Assembly: GCA_016288175.1 (NCBI GenBank)
Contig: JAEEYN010000064.1
Coordinates: 1-8,142, forward strand
Origin: Bacillota bacterium
Lineage (GTDB): Bacteria; Bacillota; Clostridia; Christensenellales; CAG-138
Reading direction: 5' to 3'
DNA: 8,142 nt
Below, one piece after another: positions 1 through 6,689 of this stretch (positions within the stretch are counted from its first letter, which is position 1; the number at the start of each line of letters is the position of its first letter). Under the pieces are notes generated by a model. It was not told where the DNA came from and did not search any database. It worked only from the letters and a program-made list of their open reading frames with translations. A program made the position numbers and the translations under genes.

Positions 1-1227
1 GATATCGACGCGATCCTCTACAACCTGATGAAGGAGATCCTTCGCGACAAGATCATCAACCGCGGCATCCGTCCGGACGGCCGTACCCATACCCAGATCC
101 GCCCCATTTGGAGCGAGGTCGGCATCCTGCCCCGCACCCACGGTTCCGCCGTCTTCACCCGCGGCCAGACCCAGGTCATGACCATTGCGGCGCTCGGCAC
201 CCTCGGCGACGGCCAGACCATCGACGGCATCGGCGAAGAGGAGTTCAAGCGCTACATCCATCATTACAATATGCCGCCTTACAGCACCGGCGAAGTCAAG
301 CGTCTCGGCAGCCCCGGCCGCCGCGAGATCGGCCACGGCGCCCTCGCTGAGCGCGCGCTGCTGCCCGTCATCCCGAACGAGACCGATTTCCCCTATGCGA
401 TCCGCCTCGTTTCCGAAGTCGTTTCCAGCAACGGTTCCACCTCCCAGGCCTCCATCTGCGGCAGCACCCTCGCCCTCATGGACGCGGGCGTCCCGATCAA
501 GGCTCCCGTCGCGGGCTGTGCAATGGGCCTCATCAAGGACGACAACACCGGCAATATCGCCATCCTCACCGATATCCAGGGTCTTGAGGACTTCATGGGC
601 GATATGGACTTCAAGGTCGCAGGTACCCGCGAAGGCATCACCGCGATCCAGATGGACATCAAGATCAAGGGCATCGACGAGCAGATCCTCACCCGCGCCC
701 TTGAGCAGGCCCGCCAGGGCAGGCTGTTCATCCTCGACCGCATGGCCGAGACCATCGCAGAGCCCCGTGCGGAGCTTTCTCCCTTCGCGCCGCGCATCAT
801 GCAGTTCACGATCAATCCCGATAAGATCCGCGAAGTCATCGGTTCCGGCGGCAAGACCATCAACGGCATCATTGCGGAGACCGGCGTAAAGATCGACATC
901 GAAGACGACGGCCGCGTATTCATCGCCAGCACCGACGCCGCGGCAGCGGATAAGGCGAAGCAGATGATCGACAACATCGTCCGCGATATCGAAGTCGGCG
1001 ACGTCATCCTCGGCAAGGTCGTCAACATCCTCCCCATCGGCGCGCAGGTCGAGCTGAAGCCCGGCAAGAAGGGCCTTGTGCATATCAGCAAGCTCGCCAA
1101 CCACCGCGTTGAGAAGGTCGAAGACGTTGTCTCCATCGGCGACGAGATCCTCGTCCGCGTTATCGAGATCAAGCCCGACGGCAAGATCGACCTCACCCGC
1201 AAGGGCCTCATCCCCGGCGATAAATAA
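1..1227 (+). CDS. pnp: Polyribonucleotide nucleotidyltransferase (PNPase), C-terminal part; 5' end outside window
   Basis: PNPase degrades RNA 3' to 5' by phosphorolysis, releasing nucleoside diphosphates, and acts in mRNA turnover in the cytoplasm. The reading frame is open from base 1, so the true start lies upstream; the first in-frame ATG (28) is internal. About 408 codons of a protein usually near 700 residues are visible. They hold the second RNase PH core, with GRREIGHG, SNGSTSQAS, LALMDAGVPIKAPVAG and GDMDFKVAGT. A KH domain follows, with its GSGG loop at 841-852, then a C-terminal S1 domain from about 991 to 1209 with GLVHISKL. The protein stops almost directly after the S1 domain, without the long acidic or basic tail some PNPases carry. 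The gene ends in TAA and is followed by a strong terminator, so it closes its transcription unit. In many bacteria rpsO lies just upstream, but that cannot be seen here. Identification is near certain. Confidence 0.98.
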   Translation, partial: DIDAILYNLMKEILRDKIINRGIRPDGRTHTQIRPIWSEVGILPRTHGSAVFTRGQTQVMTIAALGTLGDGQTIDGIGEEEFKRYIHHYNMPPYSTGEVKRLGSPGRREIGHGALAERALLPVIPNETDFPYAIRLVSEVVSSNGSTSQASICGSTLALMDAGVPIKAPVAGCAMGLIKDDNTGNIAILTDIQGLEDFMGDMDFKVAGTREGITAIQMDIKIKGIDEQILTRALEQARQGRLFILDRMAETIAEPRAELSPFAPRIMQFTINPDKIREVIGSGGKTINGIIAETGVKIDIEDDGRVFIASTDAAAADKAKQMIDNIVRDIEVGDVILGKVVNILPIGAQVELKPGKKGLVHISKLANHRVEKVEDVVSIGDEILVRVIEIKPDGKIDLTRKGLIPGDK

Positions 1228-1239
1228 GCTTTAACAAAT

Positions 1240-1277
1240 AAAGGACCGTTCCTTTTCGGAGCGGTCCTTTTCTGTTC
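1240..1277. terminator. Bidirectional rho-independent terminator between convergent pnp and the PIG-L gene
   Basis: AAAGGACCGTTCC (1240-1252) pairs with GGAGCGGTCCTTT (1258-1270) around a TTTTC loop, giving a 13-bp stem with one G-T wobble. A T-rich run follows on +. On the - strand the same hairpin is followed by a moderately T-rich stretch, the complement of AACAAATA. It sits 12 bases after the pnp stop and 27 bases beyond the stop of the opposing gene, so it probably ends both transcripts. Confidence 0.88.
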
Positions 1278-1297
1278 TGTCGGATCGGTTATTCTTA

Positions 1298-2815
1298 TCA
1301 ATTGTACTTGATTATAAAGTGGATCGCGACGCCCGCCGCGGCAAGCAGGGCGAGGATGATGAGCGCGATAAGCACCGGCGACGGCAGTTTATCATCGACA
1401 GCCGCGGACGGGTTCTGCGTTTCCGCAGGCTGCGCCGTCTGCTCGGCGGGCTCCGCCGGGTCGGCAGTCGGCTCCGCCGTCGGTTCGGGCGTTATCGCTT
1501 CGGGCGTTGCGGTGGGCTCGACCGGCGCCTGCGTTTCCGCGGGCTCTGTCGGCTCCTCCGTCGGTTCGGCCGTCGGCTCGGGAGTGGGTTCCGCCGCTCC
1601 GCCGGAAAGCGCAGTATGCTCATAGAAATCCTTCTTCACCGTGTCGTCGCCGACGGTGCTGCGCCAAAGGCCGAATTTCCTCGGGGAATAGGTCGCAAGC
1701 TGCGCGGAAGAATCCGCGGAAAAGAGCCACTGATAATAAGTCGTGTCCTTCTGGGAAGCGTGGCATTTCATTGCCTCTTGGGAGACCTTGAATGCGGTCA
1801 TCCCGCCGAATGCCTCAAGGGGCCTGTCGCTGTCGAAATCCACGGCGTTGTCTTCAAGAAGGTGGATATAGGTCTTCGGAACGTCCCAGGTCCCATACTT
1901 CTTCGCGGAGGAAGGGTATTTCGAGCTGTCCGGAGCGGAGGTGACGGCGTCGCGCACCGCATGGGAGGCGAGCATATGCGCGCCATGGCCGTATTCGCCG
2001 TTCTCGTCGTGGGTGATGACTATTTCTGGTTGGAACCTGCGGATGAGCTCGGTTTCGTATTCGACGATCGATTCGTAAGTGATGCTGCTGTCGCGGAGCT
2101 GAAGGCCCTTCAGCGCTTCCGCTTCGTTCCTTGTGAGCATCGTGTCGGGGTACGGGCTTATGACGGGATATCTCGTTATCCCGCTCGTCCAAAGCGCGTT
2201 CAGCAGCTCATGCGTGCGTGATGTCGTCTCCCAGTGGTTGGTGAAATAGCAGACCTGGACCGATGCGCCGCGGTCGACGGCGTCCGGAAGGATTCCCGCG
2301 AAGAAGAGGCTTTCGTCGCCCGCATGGCAGACATTCAGAAGCACATCGCATTTTCCCTGCGGTGCGCTCCAGTTTTGAACGAACGCGGGAAGCTTATCGC
2401 CCTTTGAAAGAATGTTGATCTCGCTGATGTAGAATTTCCCCGGGAAGCTCATCGAAAGCATGCGTGCATCGCCGGAGATGCTCACATATTCATGCAGGAT
2501 CCCGTATTTGCCGCATTTCAGCTCGGTACCGTCGTTCAGATTCAAAGTCCATGCGCCCGGCAGCTTTCCGAAGCGGATATAGATGCCGCCGATGGGCTCC
2601 GACGCGGCGATGCTGATGACCTTGTTGTCGAGCTCGACGGCGCTGAATTCGCTTTTATCGGTCAGTTTCGGGTCGGCGTCCTTTCCCCCGACTCTGATCT
2701 TGCAGTTCGCGGTGATGTCCTGCGCCGTTGTGCCGCCCGCTGCGCCGCTCGGAACGAAACTGAACGCGCACGCGGCGAATATTATTGAAAAAAGAAGGGC
2801 AAAAAACCTTTTCAT
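1298..2815 (-). CDS. Secreted, C-terminally membrane-anchored PIG-L/LmbE-family deacetylase-like protein
   Basis: The PIG-L/LmbE family comprises zinc-dependent de-N-acetylases acting on GlcNAc-type substrates; the substrate here is unknown. From the chosen start the protein has 505 residues. Residues 1-25 form a signal peptide (MKRFFALLFSIIFAACAF). Residues 30-140 look like a beta-sandwich, discoidin-like, domain ending in ISEINILS. Residues about 157-290 are the PIG-L domain, with CHAGDES at 163-169 and GEYGHGAHM at 273-281. Residues 408-476 are a Pro/Glu/Thr-rich linker, and about 479-501 a membrane helix. The family motif is usually HPDDE. Here H164, D167, H277 and H280 remain, but the first Asp, the general base in characterised members, is Gly166. 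The start at 2815 is preferred because MKRFF opens the signal peptide and AGAGGAT lies about 10 bases upstream; the open frame reaches 2890 but would put a polar extension before the signal peptide. It is divergent from rubrerythrin. Family assignment is confident; activity is uncertain. Confidence 0.88.
   Translation of the reverse strand: MKRFFALLFSIIFAACAFSFVPSGAAGGTTAQDITANCKIRVGGKDADPKLTDKSEFSAVELDNKVISIAASEPIGGIYIRFGKLPGAWTLNLNDGTELKCGKYGILHEYVSISGDARMLSMSFPGKFYISEINILSKGDKLPAFVQNWSAPQGKCDVLLNVCHAGDESLFFAGILPDAVDRGASVQVCYFTNHWETTSRTHELLNALWTSGITRYPVISPYPDTMLTRNEAEALKGLQLRDSSITYESIVEYETELIRRFQPEIVITHDENGEYGHGAHMLASHAVRDAVTSAPDSSKYPSSAKKYGTWDVPKTYIHLLEDNAVDFDSDRPLEAFGGMTAFKVSQEAMKCHASQKDTTYYQWLFSADSSAQLATYSPRKFGLWRSTVGDDTVKKDFYEHTALSGGAAEPTPEPTAEPTEEPTEPAETQAPVEPTATPEAITPEPTAEPTADPAEPAEQTAQPAETQNPSAAVDDKLPSPVLIALIILALLAAAGVAIHFIIKYN
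1409..1585 (-). repeat. Imperfect internal repeat in the Pro/Glu/Thr-rich linker of the PIG-L protein
   Basis: Two segments of the linker begin with TPEPTAEPT and end with PAETQxP: residues 411-431 (1523-1585) and 442-469 (1409-1492). They are separated by about 10 residues. The DNA is correspondingly repetitive in GGCTC/CGGTTCGG-type words. Such linkers usually space an extracellular domain from the membrane or cell wall. Imperfect duplication within the gene is the simplest explanation. Confidence 0.7.
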
Positions 2816-2868
2816 TTGCTGCTGCATCCTCTCAGCCGCCGAACATCCGCCCGGCGGTCTCTGAGCAC

Positions 2869-2897
2869 AGTTTACCACATTTTTCGCCATAAAACAA
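2869..2897 (-). promoter_or_regulatory. Putative promoter of the PIG-L gene
   Basis: Read on the - strand, TTGTTT (complement of 2892-2897) and TAAACT (complement of 2869-2874) are separated by 17 bases. The -10 is preceded by TGG, an extended -10 element. Both hexamers are only partial matches to the vegetative consensus, but spacing and the TGn element are right. The leader to the start at 2815 would be about 47 bases. Confidence 0.5.
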
Positions 2898-2955
2898 CAG
2901 GATTTTCGCTTTTACAGCGCAGGGAAAGCGGCGGAGGGAAACGGCAAATTCGCAA

Positions 2956-2984
2956 TTGACCTCGCAATAAAACTGTGCTATTAT
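2956..2984 (+). promoter_or_regulatory. Promoter of the rubrerythrin gene
   Basis: TTGACC (2956-2961) and TATTAT (2979-2984) are separated by exactly 17 bases, and TGC directly before the -10 adds an extended -10 element. This is a good vegetative sigma-factor promoter. Transcription would start near 2991, leaving a leader of about 80 bases. No PerR-type operator (TTATAAT-N-ATTATAA) is visible over it. Confidence 0.78.
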
Positions 2985-3071
2985 TAAAGTAGTGAAAAAT
3001 CCGGTTCCGTGTTCCCAATTTTCGGCGCCGGGCCGGGAAATCGCATCGAATCTATTACGGAGGATTGTTCC

Positions 3072-3617
3072 ATGATCAAAAAGAGCCCCTATTTTGGCAC
3101 AAAAACCGAAAAGAACCTCTGGGAAGCCTTTGCCGGTGAATCCCAGGCACGCAACAAGTACACCTATTATGCATCCGTCGCGAAGAAGGCCGGCTATGAG
3201 CAGATCGCGGCGCTGTTCCTCGCAACCGCAGAGAACGAGAAGGAGCATGCGAAGCTCTGGTTCAAGGCCCTCGGCGAGCTCGGCACGACCGAAGAGAACC
3301 TGAAGGCAGCCGCAAACGGCGAGAACTTCGAATGGACCGATATGTATGAGCGCATGGCGCGCGAAGCTGAAGAAGAGGGCTTCAACGACCTCGCGAAGCA
3401 GTTCCGCGGCGTTGCGGCGATCGAGAAGGCGCATGAAGAGCGCTATCGCAAGCTTCTCAAGAACATTGAAACGAAGGAAGTCTTCGCAAGAGCCGGCATC
3501 CAGATTTGGGAATGCCGCAACTGCGGCCATATCGTCGTCGGCACCAAGGCGCCGGAGACCTGCCCCGTCTGCAACCATCCGCAGAGCTATTTCGAGATCC
3601 GAAAGGAAAACTACTGA
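3072..3617 (+). CDS. rbr: Rubrerythrin (di-iron peroxidase with C-terminal rubredoxin domain)
   Basis: Rubrerythrin reduces hydrogen peroxide to water in the cytoplasm of anaerobes, taking electrons from NAD(P)H-linked donors through its rubredoxin iron. The 181-residue protein has the classical order. First comes a four-helix di-iron domain (about 10-135) with the ligands expected of the family: E23, E56xxH59, E84xxE87 and E118xxH121. Then comes a rubredoxin-like domain with C148xxC151 and C164PxC167. Length and ligand set are typical, and no key residue is missing. The start at 3072 is chosen because GGAGGA (3059-3064) lies 7 bases upstream and MIKKSPYFGT matches the family N-terminus. The open frame extends back to 3009 but without a ribosome binding site. 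The gene has its own promoter and terminator, so it is probably monocistronic. Identification is very secure. Confidence 0.97.
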   Translation: MIKKSPYFGTKTEKNLWEAFAGESQARNKYTYYASVAKKAGYEQIAALFLATAENEKEHAKLWFKALGELGTTEENLKAAANGENFEWTDMYERMAREAEEEGFNDLAKQFRGVAAIEKAHEERYRKLLKNIETKEVFARAGIQIWECRNCGHIVVGTKAPETCPVCNHPQSYFEIRKENY

Positions 3618-3621
3618 TGTC

Positions 3622-3652
3622 AAAGCCCGAAGGAAACCTTCGGGCTTTTCTA
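3622..3652 (+). terminator. Rho-independent terminator of rubrerythrin
   Basis: AAAGCCCGAAGG (3622-3633) pairs perfectly with CCTTCGGGCTTT (3637-3648) around an AAA loop, followed by T and CT. It starts 4 bases after the rubrerythrin stop. It lies between that gene and the zinc-ribbon genes, so the latter should need their own promoter or depend on readthrough. Confidence 0.9.
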
Positions 3653-3688
3653 AATCAACGGATTATAATAAAACCCAAGGAGGTTCTT

Positions 3689-4504
3689 ATGTACTGTTAC
3701 AACTGCGGCAAGCAGCTGCCGGATGGAAGTGCATTCTGCACCAACTGCGGCACGAAAGTCGGCGAAGCAGCGCCTGCGCCGGCCCCTCAGCCCTCTCCCG
3801 ACTACGTTCCCGAGCCCCCTCCCATCCCCGACACCGCGCCGGCACCCGGTTATTATACCGAGCCGCAGCAACCGAACGGAACCGTCCAATCGGCCCCGAT
3901 GATGGGGCAGGTCATTCCGCCCGCATATCCCCCGGCAAAGAAAAAGAGCAAGAAAAAAGCCATCATCCTCTCCGTTATCGCGCTCCTGCTCGTTGCGGCG
4001 ATCGGAATCTGCGCTTATCTCTGGTTCACCGGGGCGAAACGCAAAGCCGTTGACGCCGTCAAGTTTGATATTGAGGCTTATACTACCCACATGACCGCCG
4101 ACAAGTGCTGTTCCTTCTACCCGCCCGGGTATCTCGAAAAAGCCAGCGGTATGACGCTCGAGGAAGCCAAAGCCGAGCTGCAGAAGCGTCTCGATCAGCA
4201 GTACGAATACGTACAGCAGAATGGGTATGCGGATCAGTTCAAGCTTTATTCCTGCGACGTGGTCTCCGAAAGGAGCTATTCTGCCGAAGAGCTTGAGGAT
4301 CTGCGCGATGAAGCGGATTTCAAGTTCGACGAAGCCAAGGTCGTTATAATGAAGGTCCACGCCATGATCGAAGGCGAGGATAAGACGTTCGAAAAGCTGG
4401 AAGCTCATGTGGTCCGCTGCGGTCTAAAGTGGTACATCAATCCCTATATGGGGATCAGTGAAGCAAAAGAAGAAGCTCCCGCATACGAAGATTGGGATTA
4501 TTGA
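3689..4504 (+). CDS. Zinc-ribbon single-pass membrane protein, tandem paralogue 1 (271 aa)
   Basis: Function is unknown. Residues 3-20 form a four-cysteine zinc ribbon (C3xxC6, C17xxC20) that should face the cytoplasm. Residues about 27-85 are a Pro-rich linker. A strongly basic stretch (KKKSKKK, 84-90) precedes one transmembrane helix (about 91-113). The remaining 155 or so residues form a charged, mostly helical domain expected outside the cell. This layout resembles the broad TcaA/YvbJ class of Firmicute zinc-ribbon membrane proteins, but only in architecture. The start is set by AAGGAGG (3677-3683) 5 bases before the ATG; the open frame extends to 3506 but that part runs out of frame through rubrerythrin. 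The next gene is a diverged copy: both share ELEDL, DFxF, EAKxVIMK and KWYxxP blocks in the outer domain. Three outer-domain cysteines (C140, C141, C189), plus C244, are absent from the copy. Confidence 0.88.
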   Translation: MYCYNCGKQLPDGSAFCTNCGTKVGEAAPAPAPQPSPDYVPEPPPIPDTAPAPGYYTEPQQPNGTVQSAPMMGQVIPPAYPPAKKKSKKKAIILSVIALLLVAAIGICAYLWFTGAKRKAVDAVKFDIEAYTTHMTADKCCSFYPPGYLEKASGMTLEEAKAELQKRLDQQYEYVQQNGYADQFKLYSCDVVSERSYSAEELEDLRDEADFKFDEAKVVIMKVHAMIEGEDKTFEKLEAHVVRCGLKWYINPYMGISEAKEEAPAYEDWDY

Positions 4505-4523
4505 CGCCGTCCGTTGAGCGGCG
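4505..4523 (+). other. Short hairpin between the two zinc-ribbon genes
   Basis: CGCCG (4505-4509) can pair with CGGCG (4519-4523) around a 9-base loop, immediately after the stop of the first gene. No T run follows, so it is not an intrinsic terminator and the two genes can still be cotranscribed across the 46-base gap. It could be a weak mRNA-stability element or chance in GC-rich DNA. Confidence 0.3.
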
Positions 4524-4550
4524 GAATCACACGCACAGAAGGAGATCTCT

Positions 4551-5264
4551 ATGTATTGTATGAAATGCGGCGCTCAGCTGCCCGAGGGCACGAGGTTCTG
4601 CCTTAATTGCGGCGCGGAACAGCCCGCCCCCGCGGATACGGCAAACGCTTCGGCTCCCGTTTACAACGCCGGGGACTATCAGCCTCCCCGGGACTATACG
4701 GCGGCCGCGCCTGCGCCGGTCAAGGCAAAGAAGAGCAAGAAGCCGTTCATTATTTCAGCGGCAGGCCTGCTGCTCGTTGCCGCCATTATCCTCACCATAG
4801 TTCTTGTATCCGGCGGCTCGCCCGAGTCAAGGGCTGCTGCGTTTATGAAGTACGTCGGCTCCGCGACCAACACGCGGCTGGATGTCAACACGGTCTTCGA
4901 TTATATGCCTCCCGAACACATGGAGAAGCTGGCGCAGAGAATGGGCACGACGATCGAAGGTTACAAGCAAAGAACGCAGAAGTTGTTTGACAATCAGTAT
5001 CAGCAGATCGTCAACAATCCCGAGCTTGCCGAAAAGAACAAGCTCATTTCCGTCGACGTTTTAAGGGTCGAGGAACTGACTCCGGACGAGCTTGAGGATC
5101 TTCACAGGCAGTCCGATTTCAGTTTTTCGGAAGCCAAGCGCGTCATTATGAAGATCGTTTATATGGAAGACGGCGAGATCGAAACGAACGAAAACAACCA
5201 ATTGGTAATGGTCAAGGTCGGTTCGAAATGGTATGTCCATCCCAATCAGGATTTCGGTTTCTGA
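4551..5264 (+). CDS. Zinc-ribbon single-pass membrane protein, tandem paralogue 2 (237 aa)
   Basis: Function is unknown. The protein repeats the plan of its upstream neighbour. The zinc ribbon has C3xxC6 and C17xxC20. A shorter Ala/Pro-rich linker (about 25-58) and basic KAKKSKK (58-64) lead to a transmembrane helix (about 65-87). An outer domain of about 150 residues follows. The blocks YMPPEHMEKL, DELEDL, SDFSFSEAKRVIMK and KWYVHP align with YPPGYLEK, EELEDL, ADFKFDEAKVVIMK and KWYINP of the first copy. It is 34 residues shorter, mainly in the linker and C-terminal tail. Its outer domain contains no cysteine, unlike its partner. AAGGAG (4539-4544) lies 6 bases before the ATG, fixing the start. 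It lies 46 bases after the first gene on the same strand and ends at a strong terminator, so the two are probably one operon. Duplication followed by divergence is the likely origin. Confidence 0.88.
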   Translation: MYCMKCGAQLPEGTRFCLNCGAEQPAPADTANASAPVYNAGDYQPPRDYTAAAPAPVKAKKSKKPFIISAAGLLLVAAIILTIVLVSGGSPESRAAAFMKYVGSATNTRLDVNTVFDYMPPEHMEKLAQRMGTTIEGYKQRTQKLFDNQYQQIVNNPELAEKNKLISVDVLRVEELTPDELEDLHRQSDFSFSEAKRVIMKIVYMEDGEIETNENNQLVMVKVGSKWYVHPNQDFGF

Positions 5265-5280
5265 GCTCCGATCGTAAAGC

Positions 5281-5320
5281 AAAAAACCGTGCCCGGAGGC
5301 GTTCCGGGCACGGTTTTTAC
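5281..5320. terminator. Bidirectional rho-independent terminator between the zinc-ribbon pair and murF
   Basis: The bases 5282-5297 (AAAAACCGTGCCCGGA) pair perfectly with 5303-5318 (TCCGGGCACGGTTTTT) around a GGCGT loop, a 16-bp stem. Runs of T end the hairpin on + and, through the AAAAAA at 5281-5286, on -. It lies 17 bases after the zinc-ribbon stop and about 12 bases beyond the murF stop, so it should end both converging transcripts. Confidence 0.93.
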
Positions 5321-5330
5321 TTGATTTCTG

Positions 5331-6683
5331 TTATTTCCGCTTCATTATTTTTCCGACAACGTCCTCGAGGTGCATCCCGCGGGAAGCCTTGACGAGCAGA
5401 ACATCGCCCTCCCGAAGGAAGGCCAGTACCTCGTCCGCGGCATTTTCAGCGGAAACGCGGAAAACGTTTTTCATTCCGGCTTCCTCCGCCCCGGCTGCGA
5501 TGTTTGAAGCGAGCTCGCCGACGGTGAACAGCGCTTCGAGGTTTGCGGCGCAGTATTCGCCGAGCGCGCGGTGCAGCTCCGCGGTTGTTTCGCCGAGCTC
5601 CAGCATATCGCCGAGCAGCGCGACACGCCTGCCGCCCTTCAGCGAACCGATCGCAGCCCGCATGGAATCCGGACCCGCGTTATAGCAGTCGTCAACGAGC
5701 ATGATGCCGCCGAGCTTTTCAACGCGACCGCGGTGCCCGACGGGCGAATAACTCTCGATGCCGGCTTTGACCTGCTCCGCCGTGAGGCCGAGCTCAAGGG
5801 CGACGGTCGCCGCCGCGATCGCGTTCTGCACCATGTGCCGGCCGACGGCCGGCATTGAAACGCGAACGGTTTTTTCCTTATAAACAAGGGTAAATTCGGT
5901 TTTTTCAAGGCCGATCTGCTCCACATCCTCCGCGTGGACGGAATAGCATTCGTCAACGCCGAAATAGATCGCGGGAAGAACGGTATGCAGACCGCGGAGC
6001 TTATCGTCCGCGCCGTTCAAAAAGAGCTTCGCGCCGCTCTTCATATGGGGGATCAGCTCCGTTTTCGCGCGCAGCACGCCATCGCGGTCGACAAGGTTTT
6101 CAAGGTGCATATTGCCGATATTCGTATAGACCGCGTAATCGGGCTTGGCGATCCTGCCGAGGCGGTCCATCTCGCCGAAATGGCTGATGCCGAGCTCCAG
6201 CACCGCGAGCTCATGATAAGGTTCAAGGCGGAAGAGCATCTGCGGAAGGCCGAATTCGTTGTTGAAATTGCCCTCTGTGCTAAGGACTTCGAATTTTTCA
6301 TCGAGCACGCAGGAGAGCATCTGCCTTGTGCTCGTTTTGCCGACGCTGCCGACGACGGCGATGACGCGGACGCCGCTCTTTTCGCGGATGTACGCGGCAA
6401 TATCCTGCATTGCGGCAAGGCTCGAATCAACGCGGATATGCGGGAAGGGCACGTCCTTTTCGCTGATCGCGGCAAGCGCGCCAGAACCGACGGCTTTTTC
6501 GATATAGTCATGGCCGTCGACTCGCTCGCCCTTGATCGCGACGAAAAGAGAACCGGGCTCCGCCTTGCGGCTGTCGAGGGTAATGCCTGTGATAACGGCT
6601 TCCTCCCCGCCGGGGATATCCTCGCCGCGGACGAGCCGGCCGCCCGATGCTTCGATCGCTTCTTTCAGCGTTAATTCGATCAT
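5331..6683 (-). CDS. murF: UDP-N-acetylmuramoyl-tripeptide--D-alanyl-D-alanine ligase
   Basis: MurF uses ATP to join D-Ala-D-Ala to UDP-MurNAc-tripeptide, the last cytoplasmic step in building the peptidoglycan pentapeptide. The 450 residues match the family's usual length. The N-terminal substrate domain contains LDSRK (36-40). The central ATPase domain has the P-loop GSVGKTS (112-118), GNFNNEFG (138-145), the metal-site region LELGISH (162-168), TNIGNMH (187-193) and AKTE (206-209), whose Lys207 is the expected carbamylated lysine. H283 and N287 of HMVQN lead into the C-terminal domain, which carries DDCYNAGPDSMRAA (331-344), LGDMLELGE (357-365) and KASRGMHLE (432-440). AAGGAG (complement of 6690-6695) lies 6 bases before the start. 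It is the second gene of an operon with ddl, whose product supplies its dipeptide substrate. Nothing is missing. Confidence 0.97.
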   Translation of the reverse strand: MIELTLKEAIEASGGRLVRGEDIPGGEEAVITGITLDSRKAEPGSLFVAIKGERVDGHDYIEKAVGSGALAAISEKDVPFPHIRVDSSLAAMQDIAAYIREKSGVRVIAVVGSVGKTSTRQMLSCVLDEKFEVLSTEGNFNNEFGLPQMLFRLEPYHELAVLELGISHFGEMDRLGRIAKPDYAVYTNIGNMHLENLVDRDGVLRAKTELIPHMKSGAKLFLNGADDKLRGLHTVLPAIYFGVDECYSVHAEDVEQIGLEKTEFTLVYKEKTVRVSMPAVGRHMVQNAIAAATVALELGLTAEQVKAGIESYSPVGHRGRVEKLGGIMLVDDCYNAGPDSMRAAIGSLKGGRRVALLGDMLELGETTAELHRALGEYCAANLEALFTVGELASNIAAGAEEAGMKNVFRVSAENAADEVLAFLREGDVLLVKASRGMHLEDVVGKIMKRK

Positions 6684-6689
6684 GCTTCG

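Noticed and set aside
1376..1390. LPSP before the C-terminal helix of the PIG-L protein as a sortase signal
   Set aside because: It lacks the LPxTG pattern, and the tail after the helix has only one lysine rather than a basic cluster.
1319..2221. + strand open frame (300 codons), Arg/Gly-rich, opposite the PIG-L gene
   Set aside because: Low-complexity Arg/Gly sequence generated by the complement of the Pro/Glu/Thr linker; no start signals.
2765..2773. Lipoprotein-type cysteine (C16) in the PIG-L signal peptide
   Set aside because: The preceding residues are FAA rather than a Leu/Val/Ile-led lipobox, and the protein already has a C-terminal anchor.
2832..3623. - strand open frame (263 codons) opposite rubrerythrin
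   Set aside because: Rubrerythrin on + has all metal ligands, promoter, ribosome binding site and terminator; the reverse frame has none.
3664..3669. TATAAT as a promoter for the zinc-ribbon operon
   Set aside because: A perfect -10-like hexamer, but the -35 position falls in the rubrerythrin terminator stem with no match, and the start point would lie at the ribosome binding site. Possible but unsupported, so the operon's promoter is left unassigned.
3650..4408. - strand open frame (252 codons) opposite zinc-ribbon gene 1
   Set aside because: Begins inside the rubrerythrin terminator region complement and is antisense to a gene with a clear zinc ribbon and membrane helix.
5934..6674. + strand open frame (246 codons) opposite murF
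   Set aside because: Shadow of murF; no recognisable domain, and murF motifs are continuous on the other strand.
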